A DNA stretch of 64,000 bases from Methanomassiliicoccales archaeon (GTDB lineage Archaea; Thermoplasmatota; Thermoplasmata; Methanomassiliicoccales; JAAEEP01): NCBI GenBank assembly GCA_013415695.1, contig JAAEEP010000007.1:38088-102087 (forward strand), read 5' to 3'. A program made the translations under genes and the position numbers. Shown in pieces: positions 15,913 to 24,902 of the stretch (positions are counted from its first letter, which is position 1; each line of letters begins with the position of its first letter). The notes below the pieces were generated by a model, which ran no database searches, was not told where the DNA came from, and saw nothing but the letters and a program-made list of their open reading frames with translations.

Positions 15913-16626
15913 ATGGCTATTCACAAGGTAACATATAACCCCGACTATCGGAGAGGGAATGTCCACAATCACGGTTGCGGCTTCAAGTGTACATGGTGTT
16001 CCTACCGATTGAAGGAAAGGGAGATGCCCTGTAGGTTCCTCCACGATGATGAGGTCAAGACAGCACTGTCCAATCTCGATGTGGACCGGGTGCATTTCAT
16101 AGGAGGGGAGCCCACCACGTATCCTGGACTTGCCGAACTGGCGAGTTTTGCTCATGACGAGATGGGGGTTGTCACCAAGTTAGGCCACTCAAATGGAGCT
16201 AGAGTTCCCCCTGAGGGCATCGACGAGGCGAACATCAGCATCAAGACACTCAAGGAAAACATCCATGTGGACCACTGCGGGGTACCGAGCAGCATGGTCC
16301 AGAGCAACTTCAGGACCGCATACGAGAACGGTGTGAAGCTGGACGCGAGTTCGGTGCTCATTCCAGGCTTGATCGATGTCGAGGAGATATTGAGGATCGC
16401 CGAGTTCGTGTCTTCGATTGACGATACCATCCCGTACCACATCATAGGCTACATCCCGGTCCCTGACGCACCATGGAGAAGACCAAGTTTCGAAGAGGTG
16501 CAGAGGGCCGAAGCCGGCGCAAAACAATGGCTAAAGACTGTCACACTATCCTGCTGGTCAGAGAAAGAATGGAGCATGGATCCCGCGGAAAGGGACCAGA
16601 GATACAGGAAGATAAGGGTGGCCTGA
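15913..16626 (+). CDS. Radical SAM protein, compact (238 residues)
   Basis: The SAM/4Fe-4S motif is CGFKCTWC in HNHGCGFKCTWCSYRL, followed by GGEPTTYPG as the second radical SAM motif. No SPASM or extra cluster domain is visible. It resembles pyruvate-formate-lyase activase-like enzymes in size. ATG at 15913 has GGCGGAAGAAG just before it. The upstream region (15810-15900) has repeated TACG/CGTA palindromic elements that may be operator sites. Substrate is unknown; convergent with a second radical SAM gene. Confidence 0.82.
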   Translation: MAIHKVTYNPDYRRGNVHNHGCGFKCTWCSYRLKEREMPCRFLHDDEVKTALSNLDVDRVHFIGGEPTTYPGLAELASFAHDEMGVVTKLGHSNGARVPPEGIDEANISIKTLKENIHVDHCGVPSSMVQSNFRTAYENGVKLDASSVLIPGLIDVEEILRIAEFVSSIDDTIPYHIIGYIPVPDAPWRRPSFEEVQRAEAGAKQWLKTVTLSCWSEKEWSMDPAERDQRYRKIRVA

Positions 16627-16661
16627 GTCTCAATTGGGTTGATCATATTCCTAGTGGCAAC

Positions 16662-17774
16662 CTAGAAGAAGTCGGGATCGCTCCTGGGATTCGGATTCTG
16701 GATGAAATATAGAAGCTTGTTAAGCTCGTGCCCCTTGCAGCAGACCTGGCATTCGGAGAAGTCCAGTAGATTGCAGTACTCTGTCGTTCTTTTCCTCATG
16801 TCCGATTCCCAGATCTCTTTCACCGAGTTATCGTGAATATTGCCAAAGGTGAATCTCTCGTCGTCAAGATGGTGGGTGCAGACGCACAGATCTCCGTTGG
16901 CGTTGAGCACCAGAATGAACTGGTGATACTGACATTTGTCATATGGCCGAAGGTAGACATCACCCGACACCATGTCCATGAACTTGTCGTAGGAGAAGAA
17001 CACCTGGAATCCTTCGCGCTCGTGCTTCTTGAGCGCTTCCAGCTTTGCGACCACGTCGCGGTAGAAGTCGATCTCCTCCTCGCTCACAAGCTCGCCTGGC
17101 TGTGGAAGTACCGGCCTCACTTGAAAGCCGTCGATGCCCTGCTCTCTCGCGTCTATCACTGTCTGTTCAAGATGAGGGTAGTTCCACATCGAGAGGTTCA
17201 CGTTGGCGACGACTCGAGGACGAATTTCGGACTCGCACATCGAGCACATGTTCTCCAGTACGCGCTTCATGGCTCCCTGGCCCACGCCCTTCATCTCGCA
17301 GTACGAATCATTATCCGTCGAATCGAGGGAGAAGCGAACCCAGGTCATGTTCTCGACGAGAATGTCGACCAGGCTCGACTTGAACAGACCGTTGGTCATC
17401 ATGCCCTGTTTCAATCCCATTTCGGACGCGTACTCGATCGCCTCGTCGATGTGCGGGTAGATAGAGGGCTCACCTCCCCCAGTCCAGTCTATGGATTTCC
17501 CCCCGAGCTCGGCGAACTCCTTGAGAAATTTCCTAAGCGCGTCCATGTCGATATCCTCTTTCTTGCGCGCGTATTCGGTCAAGCACCACTTGCAGGCCAT
17601 GTTGCAGTTGTTTGTCGGATTCAGTTCCACCTGGATGGGGAAAGTCGATCCCGTATTCAGGAACTCACATATCCTGGGCATGTGCCATAGAAGCTTGTTC
17701 TGATTACCATACGGATTGCTTCCGGATATCTTATCGAAGCGCTTCTCCGCATCGGAATCCCCTTTGGAGGACAT
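16662..17774 (-). CDS. Radical SAM protein with C-terminal SPASM-like cluster domain
   Basis: 370 residues. The radical SAM motif is CNMACKWC (about residues 57-64) with TGGGEPSIYP following. The C-terminal third contains CQYHQF, LCVCTHH, FGNIHDNSVKEIW and CQVCCKGHE, the cysteine spacing and the GNI..S..EIW signature of SPASM/twitch domains that hold auxiliary clusters. Such enzymes modify peptides, proteins or cofactors. No obvious precursor peptide gene lies beside it. Its start at 17774 has no good Shine-Dalgarno sequence, so it may be leaderless. Confidence 0.88.
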   Translation of the reverse strand: MSSKGDSDAEKRFDKISGSNPYGNQNKLLWHMPRICEFLNTGSTFPIQVELNPTNNCNMACKWCLTEYARKKEDIDMDALRKFLKEFAELGGKSIDWTGGGEPSIYPHIDEAIEYASEMGLKQGMMTNGLFKSSLVDILVENMTWVRFSLDSTDNDSYCEMKGVGQGAMKRVLENMCSMCESEIRPRVVANVNLSMWNYPHLEQTVIDAREQGIDGFQVRPVLPQPGELVSEEEIDFYRDVVAKLEALKKHEREGFQVFFSYDKFMDMVSGDVYLRPYDKCQYHQFILVLNANGDLCVCTHHLDDERFTFGNIHDNSVKEIWESDMRKRTTEYCNLLDFSECQVCCKGHELNKLLYFIQNPNPRSDPDFF

Positions 17775-17844
17775 CCAGGCTAAATATCATTGTCAAATAA
17801 GAAATTTTGCGGTCGGCTTTGCTACAGAATAATGCAGTCCAGGA

Positions 17845-19062
17845 TCAATCCAGGAAGTTTCCCTCGTACATTCTCTCCAGGATCCAGAGATAGTCTTTCT
17901 CGGTGTTTATCTTCCTGCAGCAGCTCGCCGCGGTGGTGATGAAGTAGGGCTGCGTGGCTATCGCACTGGCCATCTCGGGAAGATCGTCCCTGTTGACACC
18001 TTCTATCTGCCGTAGATTCCATGGCATCCCCAGCTCCTTGAGCAGGTCCACACTCGCCTTGATCAGTTCTAGACCCGCCTCCTTGATATCAAGGCCGGAG
18101 ATGTCAATGCCCCACCAATTGGCAAGGTTTGCCAGCCCTTCTGGGAATATGTCCAGGGAGTACCTCAAGCAGTATGGTAAGGCAATCCCCTGTGAGACCC
18201 CATGAGGGATGTGGTATCTTCCCCCCACCATCTGTCCTATGAGATGCCCCTCACTCACGCCTCCGTAGTTGAGGGTAAGCCCACCCAAAGTGGCCTGCAT
18301 CATCATCTGGAACCTCGCCTCCTTTTCCTTTCCATCCTTGAAAGCCCTAGGGAGAAAAACCGGCACAATCCTCACTGCCTGCAACGCCAGCGCCTCTGTG
18401 AATGGGTTGGTGTTGGCGTTGAGGTATGGCTCAAGAATGTGGGTAAGGGCATCAATTCCCGTGGAAGCGGTGATTCCAGGCGGGAGAGCCATGGTAAGCC
18501 CAGGATCCACCAGAGCCCTGGGTGGGATTATCTTGGGATCGGCGAAGCCAACCTTTCCCTCCACATCGTCCAGTGATGTGATGGCAAGCCAAGTGTTTTC
18601 CGCACCAGTCCCGGCGGTGGTGGGAACTGCAAGCAGGGGTTTCGAAGGATTCTCGAACCTCCCAACCCCCAGATCCTTCATGAAGTAATCATGCAGATCC
18701 TTTGGATTCGTCATCAGTCCAGCGACGATCTTCGCCACGTCGATGCTGCTTCCTCCCCCAAATCCCACAAAGACATCTGGAGCAAAGTTCTCGATGTCCT
18801 TTCTACATTCCTCGATCAAGCCTTGCGTTGGCTCTCCGGCGACGCCAGCCCAGACCTCGGTCTCAAGCCCGGCGGCCTTCAGAGCCTCTATCACAGGTTC
18901 CACAAGACCCAGTTCCATGAGCTTACTGTCCGTGATGACCTGGGCTCTTGGACCCCCTGCAAGAGATCGAGCCTCCTTTCCCACCCTTGATATCGTTCCA
19001 AAGCCGAAGACTATTCTCCCGGGTTGGGAGAAAGTGAACATCTTATCGAAATTGATGGTCAA
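17845..19062 (-). CDS. Iron-containing alcohol dehydrogenase
   Basis: 405 residues. The NAD(P)-binding GFGGGSSIDVAK and PTTAGTGAE motifs and the metal ligands in GIDALTHILEPYL and SEGHLIGQMVGGRYHIPHG are those of group III Fe-dependent alcohol dehydrogenases. It interconverts an alcohol and an aldehyde or ketone in the cytoplasm; butanol-dehydrogenase-like or similar substrates are possible. The cysteine-rich near-C-terminal segment (AASCCRKINTE) is unusual. Monocistronic by spacing; start ATG at 19062. Confidence 0.92.
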   Translation of the reverse strand: MTINFDKMFTFSQPGRIVFGFGTISRVGKEARSLAGGPRAQVITDSKLMELGLVEPVIEALKAAGLETEVWAGVAGEPTQGLIEECRKDIENFAPDVFVGFGGGSSIDVAKIVAGLMTNPKDLHDYFMKDLGVGRFENPSKPLLAVPTTAGTGAENTWLAITSLDDVEGKVGFADPKIIPPRALVDPGLTMALPPGITASTGIDALTHILEPYLNANTNPFTEALALQAVRIVPVFLPRAFKDGKEKEARFQMMMQATLGGLTLNYGGVSEGHLIGQMVGGRYHIPHGVSQGIALPYCLRYSLDIFPEGLANLANWWGIDISGLDIKEAGLELIKASVDLLKELGMPWNLRQIEGVNRDDLPEMASAIATQPYFITTAASCCRKINTEKDYLWILERMYEGNFLD

Positions 19063-19218
19063 GCGAGTACCCCTGATTGAGAATGTCAGGTAGAGTTGAA
19101 AATATTTCCGTATGTCAGTCGATCGATGGACGGAATCCAGCGATCATTGAGAGAAATGCATAGGTGAAATGAATTCCAATTCAATCGATTGGAATGGCAT
19201 GCACGAGGCTTGGTCCTA

Positions 19219-19497
19219 TCATCCTCCGGCCACGGGTGGGAAAACCGCGATTCTGTCTTTGGCATCGACCTTTGTGTCCAGGCCATCCAAGAAATCGATG
19301 TTCCTGCCATTCACCATTACCTTGACTCTCGGTCGAAGTTCCTCTCTGGCAGAAGAGGTGAACATCTCCCCTTCCATGGCTGGAAAAAGGTCCGCGATCT
19401 GGTTCATGATTCCCCTGACATCATTGACTTCCAGCTCTACCTCCTTGATTCCGGTGATCTCCTGGAAGGACGCGAACAGTTTGACTCGTACTCTCAT
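19219..19497 (-). CDS. MoaD/ThiS-type ubiquitin-like small archaeal modifier protein
   Basis: 92 residues from MRVRVKLFASFQEITG. The beta-grasp fold ends in VFPPVAGG, giving the C-terminal Gly-Gly needed for adenylation by an E1-like enzyme. MoaD supplies sulfur for molybdopterin; archaeal SAMPs also tag proteins or thiolate tRNA. No moaE or E1 gene is adjacent. A longer upstream frame to 19545 is AT-rich and not conserved-looking. A second member is at 34.7 kb. Confidence 0.85.
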   Translation of the reverse strand: MRVRVKLFASFQEITGIKEVELEVNDVRGIMNQIADLFPAMEGEMFTSSAREELRPRVKVMVNGRNIDFLDGLDTKVDAKDRIAVFPPVAGG

Positions 19498-19560
19498 TTC
19501 AATTGAACCAAGGAAACTGAAGAAGGAAAAACCTTTTGGAACCACCAGGATAGATGGTCA

Positions 19561-20634
19561 CTACAAAATCACCTGACAATTCTCACCTATCACGAAACGA
19601 TAGCCCTTTGGAAGACGGCCGTTTGAGGAGACTATTGTCGATGCACTACCGATGAGAGAGTCTACGATCTTAACTTGACAATCTATCATAGTACCCTCTA
19701 TCACAATGGATGACTCAATCTCCCCGCCTTTGATGATCACCCTATCTCCTATGGAGGTGTATGGCCCGATATAACTGTCTGGACCTATCACGCAACCGCT
19801 ACCTATGCTGACGGGGCCCCTGATCACGGTTCCCTTCTTGATCAAGGTATCGCCCCCAATGGAAACGCGTCCGCGAATCATCACCCCATCCTCTATCCTT
19901 CCGTTTATCTCTCCCTCAAGATCTTCAAGCACCAGGTGATTCGCAAAAAGGATGTCTTCCGGTTTGCCAGTGTCCTTCCACCAACCCTTGACCCTCATCG
20001 CTTCTACACGACCGTATTTCGTCCTGATACCATCTATGGCCTCGGTGATCTCCAGCTCGTTTCTCCAAGAGGGTTTCAGGCTGTCAATGATGGGGAAGAT
20101 GCTCTTTCTGAGGAAGTAGATGCCTATCATGGCGAGATTGCTCTTAGGGTCCTTAGGCTTCTCCACTATGGACTTGATCTCACCGTTCTCGTCCAACTCG
20201 GCAATACCGAACTTCTGTGGCTGATCCACTTCGCAGAGGGCCACCAGTGCCTCAAGGTCCGAGTGCTCGAACCGCTCCTTCATGTAGCGTATTCCGCCCT
20301 TGAGTATGTTGTCACCCAGGTAGACGCAGAATGGCTCGCCACCGATGAACTCCTCTGCACATCCCACGGCGTGGGCGATTCCCATCGGTTCTCCTTGGGT
20401 GATGTAGGTCATCCTCACCCCGTATTCCGAGCCGTCACCCAGCAGCGCCTTGACCTTGTCTGGCATGTTCTGGCCCAGTATGACGCCGATTTCAGTTATT
20501 CCCGCCTCTCTAAGATCCTCTAAGCAGTACAGGATGTTCGGCTTGTTGGCAATTGGAATGAGCTGCTTTGGCCCTGTGTGTGTGAGCGGCCTGAGCCTCG
20601 TTCCACTCCCGCCGGCGAGTATGAGTCCCTTCAG
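19561..20634 (-). CDS. rfbA: Glucose-1-phosphate thymidylyltransferase, long archaeal type (RmlA), CTG start
   Basis: 357 residues. Starting at CTG 20634, the protein begins LKGLILAGGSGTRLRP and GPKQLIPIANKP, the nucleotide-binding signature of sugar-phosphate nucleotidyltransferases, then YLGDNIL and KGWWKDTGKPED, and a C-terminal left-handed beta-helix of hexapeptide repeats. It makes dTDP-glucose (or a related nucleotide sugar). The first ATG (20466) would remove the whole active-site P-loop, so it cannot be the start. CTG overlaps the previous gene's TGA (CTGA) and has GGGAGGGAG in ideal position. Forms an operon with the RmlD-like gene. Confidence 0.88.
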   Translation of the reverse strand: MKGLILAGGSGTRLRPLTHTGPKQLIPIANKPNILYCLEDLREAGITEIGVILGQNMPDKVKALLGDGSEYGVRMTYITQGEPMGIAHAVGCAEEFIGGEPFCVYLGDNILKGGIRYMKERFEHSDLEALVALCEVDQPQKFGIAELDENGEIKSIVEKPKDPKSNLAMIGIYFLRKSIFPIIDSLKPSWRNELEITEAIDGIRTKYGRVEAMRVKGWWKDTGKPEDILFANHLVLEDLEGEINGRIEDGVMIRGRVSIGGDTLIKKGTVIRGPVSIGSGCVIGPDSYIGPYTSIGDRVIIKGGEIESSIVIEGTMIDCQVKIVDSLIGSASTIVSSNGRLPKGYRFVIGENCQVIL

Positions 20635-21554
20635 CTCTCTCCCTCCCTAGAACGCATATCCTCAAGTGCTTCCCTCAACGAGGTGATACTCGTATTTAAT
20701 TCTGCTTCCACCTTTACTACCGAAAGACAGGAGATTCTGGGCCTTGGTGCTGACATACCGGCTTTCTCCATGCTCAAGGGCCGTATCAGATTGTGATCAA
20801 GATCAAAAACATCAGCTACCAGCATACCCAGCTCGTAGCGTGAGACGCACTCTCTTCCAGACAAATGGAAGATGCCTCTACCCTCACCCTCGAACATCGA
20901 GATCGTTCCTCTATCCTTGGACAACAGGTCAAGCATGAGGGAGGCGGCCTCCGGAGCGTAGGTAGGAGTGTTCCACTGGTCATTGAAGAGTGATACTTCC
21001 TCATTAGCTTTCAACCTGCGAAGGACCTTGAGGACGATGTTGTCCCGAACTGAAGTGCCCTGCCATCCAAAGACCACTGAGACTCTACAGACAATATTTT
21101 GGACTGACGCTTCAAGCACAAGCCGTTCTCCTTCCAGTTTAGTTCGTCCATATATGTTGAGGGGATCCGGTAAATCCTCTTCACGATACGGGGAGTCCTT
21201 CAACCCGTTGAATACGTAGTCAGAAGAGATGAAGAGCATGGGGCACCCAAGTCTCGCACAGACCTCGGCCACATTCAGTGTTCCCTCCACGTTGACATTC
21301 CAAGCCACCCCCGGATTTCGCTCACACTCATCGACATCGCTGACAGCAGCCGCTAGGATTACACCTTCTGGTTGGAATCGACTCAACAGATCATTCACCC
21401 CCTCCGGGTCCAGTATGTCCAGGCTTGAGCATGATATGACTCCGGGATCATTCGTCAGAAAGGTACCCAGTACATTCCAGCCTCTGGACTCTGCTTCTTT
21501 AATGATGTGGTAGCCGACCAGCCCAGAGGAGCCCACCACTGCCACTCTCCTCAT
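20631..21554 (-). CDS. RmlD-like NAD-dependent sugar epimerase/reductase
   Basis: 307 residues. GSSGLVGYHI binds the cofactor, SSDYVFNG and YGRTKLEGE are the short-chain dehydrogenase active-site motifs, and FHLSGRE is an RmlD-like C-terminal strand. It is distinct from the rfbD gene at 14.9 kb and could act on another nucleotide sugar, or as a methionine adenosyltransferase beta-like protein. ATG at 21554 has no ribosome site but a TATA-like TTTTTTATC about 30 bases upstream, suggesting a leaderless transcript. It is followed, with overlap, by the CTG-started rfbA. Confidence 0.87.
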   Translation of the reverse strand: MRRVAVVGSSGLVGYHIIKEAESRGWNVLGTFLTNDPGVISCSSLDILDPEGVNDLLSRFQPEGVILAAAVSDVDECERNPGVAWNVNVEGTLNVAEVCARLGCPMLFISSDYVFNGLKDSPYREEDLPDPLNIYGRTKLEGERLVLEASVQNIVCRVSVVFGWQGTSVRDNIVLKVLRRLKANEEVSLFNDQWNTPTYAPEAASLMLDLLSKDRGTISMFEGEGRGIFHLSGRECVSRYELGMLVADVFDLDHNLIRPLSMEKAGMSAPRPRISCLSVVKVEAELNTSITSLREALEDMRSREGES

Positions 21555-21671
21555 GAGGAAAGAAATGGCCACTGATTGATAAAAAATTTCGTGGAGCCGT
21601 TGTGATCCCACATCGATTTAGAGAACTCAACAGGATTATATTGGATATCGCTTCTTAGGGTCTGGAGTTAG

Positions 21672-22514
21672 ATGAATATCCTGGCCATCAACGGAAGCCC
21701 TCGAAAGGATGGGAGAACGAGCGCCCTCCTGAAATTCCTCATGGAGACCGGGGTAGAAATGGGCTGCTCATGCGAGTTCATACATCTGATCGATCTGGAC
21801 ATCGAAGACTGCAGGGCTTGCATGGTCTGCAAGGAATCGGGAGAGTGCGCGGTCGACGACGATATGAAATCTCTCTATGACAGGATCAGGGAGGCCGACA
21901 TCCTCATGTTGGGCTCTCCGATCTACATGGGCGCGGAATCGGGGAGAATGAAATGCTTCCTGGACCGGTTGTATGCCTTCCTGGTCAGGAAAGAGGGAAA
22001 TGGAGCCCCCTTCAACACCACCATGCCCCCTAGTAAGGGGATGCTGGCGGTGTTCACATGCAATAACGACCAAGGTTGCATTGTCTATGACGAGACTGCT
22101 TCAAGATACTCCAGGTTCTTCAGCGACCTGCTCCGTTTCCAGAAGACCATGGCCTTTGTGGTGCCAGTCGCAGACAACAAGGATATTGCAGAAAGTTGCT
22201 ACGCCAGGAACCTCACCTCAGCAATAGCCAGCCTGATCCTGGGAGAGGATATGGTCTCAGAACAGCAGGTTGAGGAGAGGACGATTGAAGGTCGAGGGGT
22301 GGAGGTCTGGGGAAAGGACTTGATGTATTCTAATGAGGATGAAGAGGACCTTCTCTTCTCGGAAGATGAGATCCATCCTGCCCTTGAAGGACATCATGAG
22401 GTACAGGACGGTAGGGAAAAGAAGCATCCTCTCCGATGCCCACGCAGTCTGGCGAGGGAGAGATACCCTATGGAAGATGAGGAAGACGATCTATTCTCCG
22501 AGGATGACCCCTAG
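21672..22514 (+). CDS. NADPH-dependent FMN reductase-like flavodoxin-fold protein with repeated acidic tail
   Basis: 280 residues. The flavin phosphate loop INGSPRKDGRT, the cysteine cluster DCRACMVCKESGEC (possible 4Fe-4S or zinc site, as in iron-sulfur flavoproteins) and LGSPIYMGAESGRMKCFLDR are clear. The last ~55 residues are an acidic, basic-patch-bearing tail in which DLLFSEDE (near 233) recurs as DDLFSEDD at the very end. The tail is not part of the family. The zinc-ribbon HisA-like gene follows after 42 bases, so the two may work together. Confidence 0.83.
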   Translation: MNILAINGSPRKDGRTSALLKFLMETGVEMGCSCEFIHLIDLDIEDCRACMVCKESGECAVDDDMKSLYDRIREADILMLGSPIYMGAESGRMKCFLDRLYAFLVRKEGNGAPFNTTMPPSKGMLAVFTCNNDQGCIVYDETASRYSRFFSDLLRFQKTMAFVVPVADNKDIAESCYARNLTSAIASLILGEDMVSEQQVEERTIEGRGVEVWGKDLMYSNEDEEDLLFSEDEIHPALEGHHEVQDGREKKHPLRCPRSLARERYPMEDEEDDLFSEDDP

Positions 22515-22556
22515 CTTCGAAAGGATTATCTGAGGTGTCTTCCTTCGCTGAAGTGG

Positions 22557-23603
22557 ATGGAAGAAAAGGAACAGAGGATCAGGGCCTGCTCATACTGTGG
22601 CTCCACAAGGATCGAGCCTAAGATTCTATTTGGAGGACCGATGGCCCAACTGGACCACAAGGACGGTAAGTACTGGTGCCTTGATTGCGGGAAGGAGTCT
22701 GTCCCACTTGATTTTCATTCAAGCTACGAGGTCCAGGACTTTAGAGAATCTGCCGAATCGCAAACCCAGGATCTACCCGTGGAGGACTTCCTTAGAGTGC
22801 CCATCGTGCCCCTGAACACTGGACCCCTATTCAGGATGGGTCCTATGGAGCTCCCGATAGGAAAGGTGGCCAGAGTCGTCAATGTGAACTGGAATGAGAA
22901 TCGACTCGAACCTTTGGAATTCAGCGTTCCCTTCCTTGATTACTGGAGAGCCGTCTCTGGAAAGAGGTATAACGCCCGCGAGATGTTCCTGATGGACCTC
23001 TCTGGTATGAACGATGGTAAACCGAATTTCATGGCTCTCAAGAAGCTCATCAAACACCGCTATGAAATGTGGCTCGACATTGGAATAAGAGATGTGCAGG
23101 ACCTGTTTGATAGCTTCGCCATGGACATCTCCTGGGCTGTCGCAGGTACCCTCAGTTGCCCTTCCACGAAGCTCTTCGAAGAGATATTCGATCTATCCGA
23201 TCGATGTGTCCCCTGCATATACATCGACAGGGAGGTGAGATGGGATCGATCTGATGCTGGGCCTACGGACCTAGGTCGACTCGTGCGGTTTCTATTCGAC
23301 ACTGGTTTTGAACGATTGGCCATCATTGATCTCCCTAGACTAGGAAAGAGAGAAGGATATTCGGAGCATCTGGTGGACTATCTTGAAGGATATGAAGGTG
23401 AGATATTGATCGGTGGAGGAGTGCGCGAGACGGATTTCGAAACCCTCCAAGAGCGGGGATTCAAAGGAGCCTTGGTTGATCCTTTCACTCCAGTAATCGA
23501 GAGCATCATCGAAGAGCCAGAGGATGCTGAGCCAACCGAGGATTCCATGCCATCTTCGGATTATTCAGAGCGAAGGATGCCGGAGGCCCTACCCCATCAC
23601 TAG
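22557..23603 (+). CDS. HisA/HisF-family TIM-barrel protein with N-terminal zinc ribbon
   Basis: 348 residues. The first ~45 residues form a zinc ribbon (ACSYCGSTRI, WCLDCGKES). A HisA-like barrel follows: FLMDLSGMNDGKPN is the first catalytic-strand equivalent, then VAGTLSCPS, LAIIDLPRLGKREG and EILIGGGVRETDF with the phosphate-binding Gly-Gly-Gly. No other histidine genes are near. Archaea carry HisA-like paralogues of unknown role in coenzyme pathways; this looks like one. The C-terminus is an acidic/Pro-rich tail. Start ATG at 22557. Confidence 0.75.
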   Translation: MEEKEQRIRACSYCGSTRIEPKILFGGPMAQLDHKDGKYWCLDCGKESVPLDFHSSYEVQDFRESAESQTQDLPVEDFLRVPIVPLNTGPLFRMGPMELPIGKVARVVNVNWNENRLEPLEFSVPFLDYWRAVSGKRYNAREMFLMDLSGMNDGKPNFMALKKLIKHRYEMWLDIGIRDVQDLFDSFAMDISWAVAGTLSCPSTKLFEEIFDLSDRCVPCIYIDREVRWDRSDAGPTDLGRLVRFLFDTGFERLAIIDLPRLGKREGYSEHLVDYLEGYEGEILIGGGVRETDFETLQERGFKGALVDPFTPVIESIIEEPEDAEPTEDSMPSSDYSERRMPEALPHH

Positions 23604-23605
23604 AT

Positions 23606-24349
23606 TCAATCTGACGATAGGATCCGTATGAATATCGCAGTTATTAGGGACATCAATACCCACCCCAGCATTGATTCGAATATCGCCAATGCCTTGCCTA
23701 TTCCTGAAGGGATGAAGTCGCCGTAGCCCACTGTTGTCCATGTGACTCCGCTGAAGTAGAAAACGTCGTAGAATGAAGCGAAATCGCCGGTATTGGAAAC
23801 GACCAGATTATTCATATAAAGTATGGTGGCGAAGGTGTACATCATGAGGAAGATGGAGATGAATGCAAAAGCCATCAGGAGGAGAGGTTCCCTTGCCCGG
23901 TTATGATAGTGGAGCACCCCTTCAAAGAGGATTGTCACCATGAAGATGAGTGGGATTATGATGAGTGCGGATGACGCCGCTCTCAACACAGGGACACCGG
24001 TAATTCCTGCCAGCGTGCTTACCAATATGGAGATAGCAAGGACGGTGAGAGGTGAGACCATGATCAGGAAAACCGCCATTCCGACCATCCTTTGCTTGCC
24101 AAAGAGTGAACGGTTGAAAATGAGGATGGCCAACGCAGCAAAAAGTAGAACTGCACTCAGTATCCCAAAACCGACTCCGGATATCAATTCAGCTGAGGAC
24201 CCACCTGGATTGGCAAAGAGTGGAGTGAAAAGATAGAGAGCGAAATAGAGAACGAGCATTGCCCTGGAAGGCAATGGTGCAGTATTGAAGAATGCTGTGA
24301 AGTACCCATATAATGAAGAGGGTTCCCTTCCAAAGCTAGTGGGAGACAT
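23606..24349 (-). CDS. Potassium-channel-like membrane protein
   Basis: 247 residues. About six hydrophobic segments precede a re-entrant pore loop with WTTVGYGDFIP, the K+ selectivity filter, and a final transmembrane helix (ALAIFESMLGWVLMSLITAI). There is no cytoplasmic RCK or cyclic-nucleotide domain, and no regular S4 voltage-sensor arginine ladder is visible. It should form tetramers that let K+ cross the cell membrane. It converges with the HisA-like gene with two bases between the stop codons. Confidence 0.85.
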   Translation of the reverse strand: MSPTSFGREPSSLYGYFTAFFNTAPLPSRAMLVLYFALYLFTPLFANPGGSSAELISGVGFGILSAVLLFAALAILIFNRSLFGKQRMVGMAVFLIMVSPLTVLAISILVSTLAGITGVPVLRAASSALIIIPLIFMVTILFEGVLHYHNRAREPLLLMAFAFISIFLMMYTFATILYMNNLVVSNTGDFASFYDVFYFSGVTWTTVGYGDFIPSGIGKALAIFESMLGWVLMSLITAIFIRILSSD

Positions 24350-24548
24350 GATCTCAACCTTTGGCTCGCCATTTTAATGATATAATAGGTAAAATAAGTT
24401 CTGCCACACTTGATATGTTAAGGTAACTTTGGATAGGACTTCCGGTATTTTCCTTGTTCCAAAAACGAAAAACCCGATATTTCGATAAAATGGTTCCTTC
24501 CGAACAGATTTAGGATAATTTTAAAGAGATTGTCGGCAGTATATACAA

Positions 24549-24635
24549 ATGATAAACGCAAGAAGGAGGATTGATTTCAAGAGTGGGGCGTTTCTGATAA
24601 TCTTAGGAGCCTGGGTAACACTGATTAGGACTTGA
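24549..24635 (+). CDS. Possible small membrane peptide (28 residues)
   Basis: ATG frame with a basic N-terminus (INARRRIDFKSG) and a hydrophobic end (AFLIILGAWVTLI). There is no Shine-Dalgarno sequence; TATA-like TTTTAAAG lies about 30 bases upstream, which would suit a leaderless message. Chance occurrence in AT-rich DNA is equally possible. Confidence 0.22.
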   Translation: MINARRRIDFKSGAFLIILGAWVTLIRT

Positions 24636-24902
24636 AATTCCTATTTTACAAATGTAAAGGTATTTTCTAGACTGCGAAAAAATTCCCCCATATTGAACAG
24701 AGTTAAGATTCATTGTATTTTCTTGTATATTACACTGAATTTCTTTACATTTAGACAAAATTTTATTCACACTGGCTTAAAAATAAGAAATGATTATCGA
24801 AATTCGATAATAATGAACCACATCTAATGACCTCGTGGGCCGCTTATAGCTGTAAATTATCCATATAAAATGATACCCAGATACTTTAGATTTCATAAAT
24901 CC

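Noticed and set aside
16833..17690. 285-codon plus-strand frame opposite the SPASM radical SAM gene
   Set aside because: Antisense shadow; the minus-strand frame has all radical SAM and SPASM motifs.
19936..20523. 195-codon plus-strand frame opposite RmlA
   Set aside because: Antisense shadow of a gene with clear conserved motifs.
20467..20634. Apparent N-terminal truncation of RmlA if the first ATG is used
   Set aside because: The frame upstream of the ATG encodes the conserved nucleotidyltransferase P-loop, so the gene is whole with a CTG start rather than truncated.
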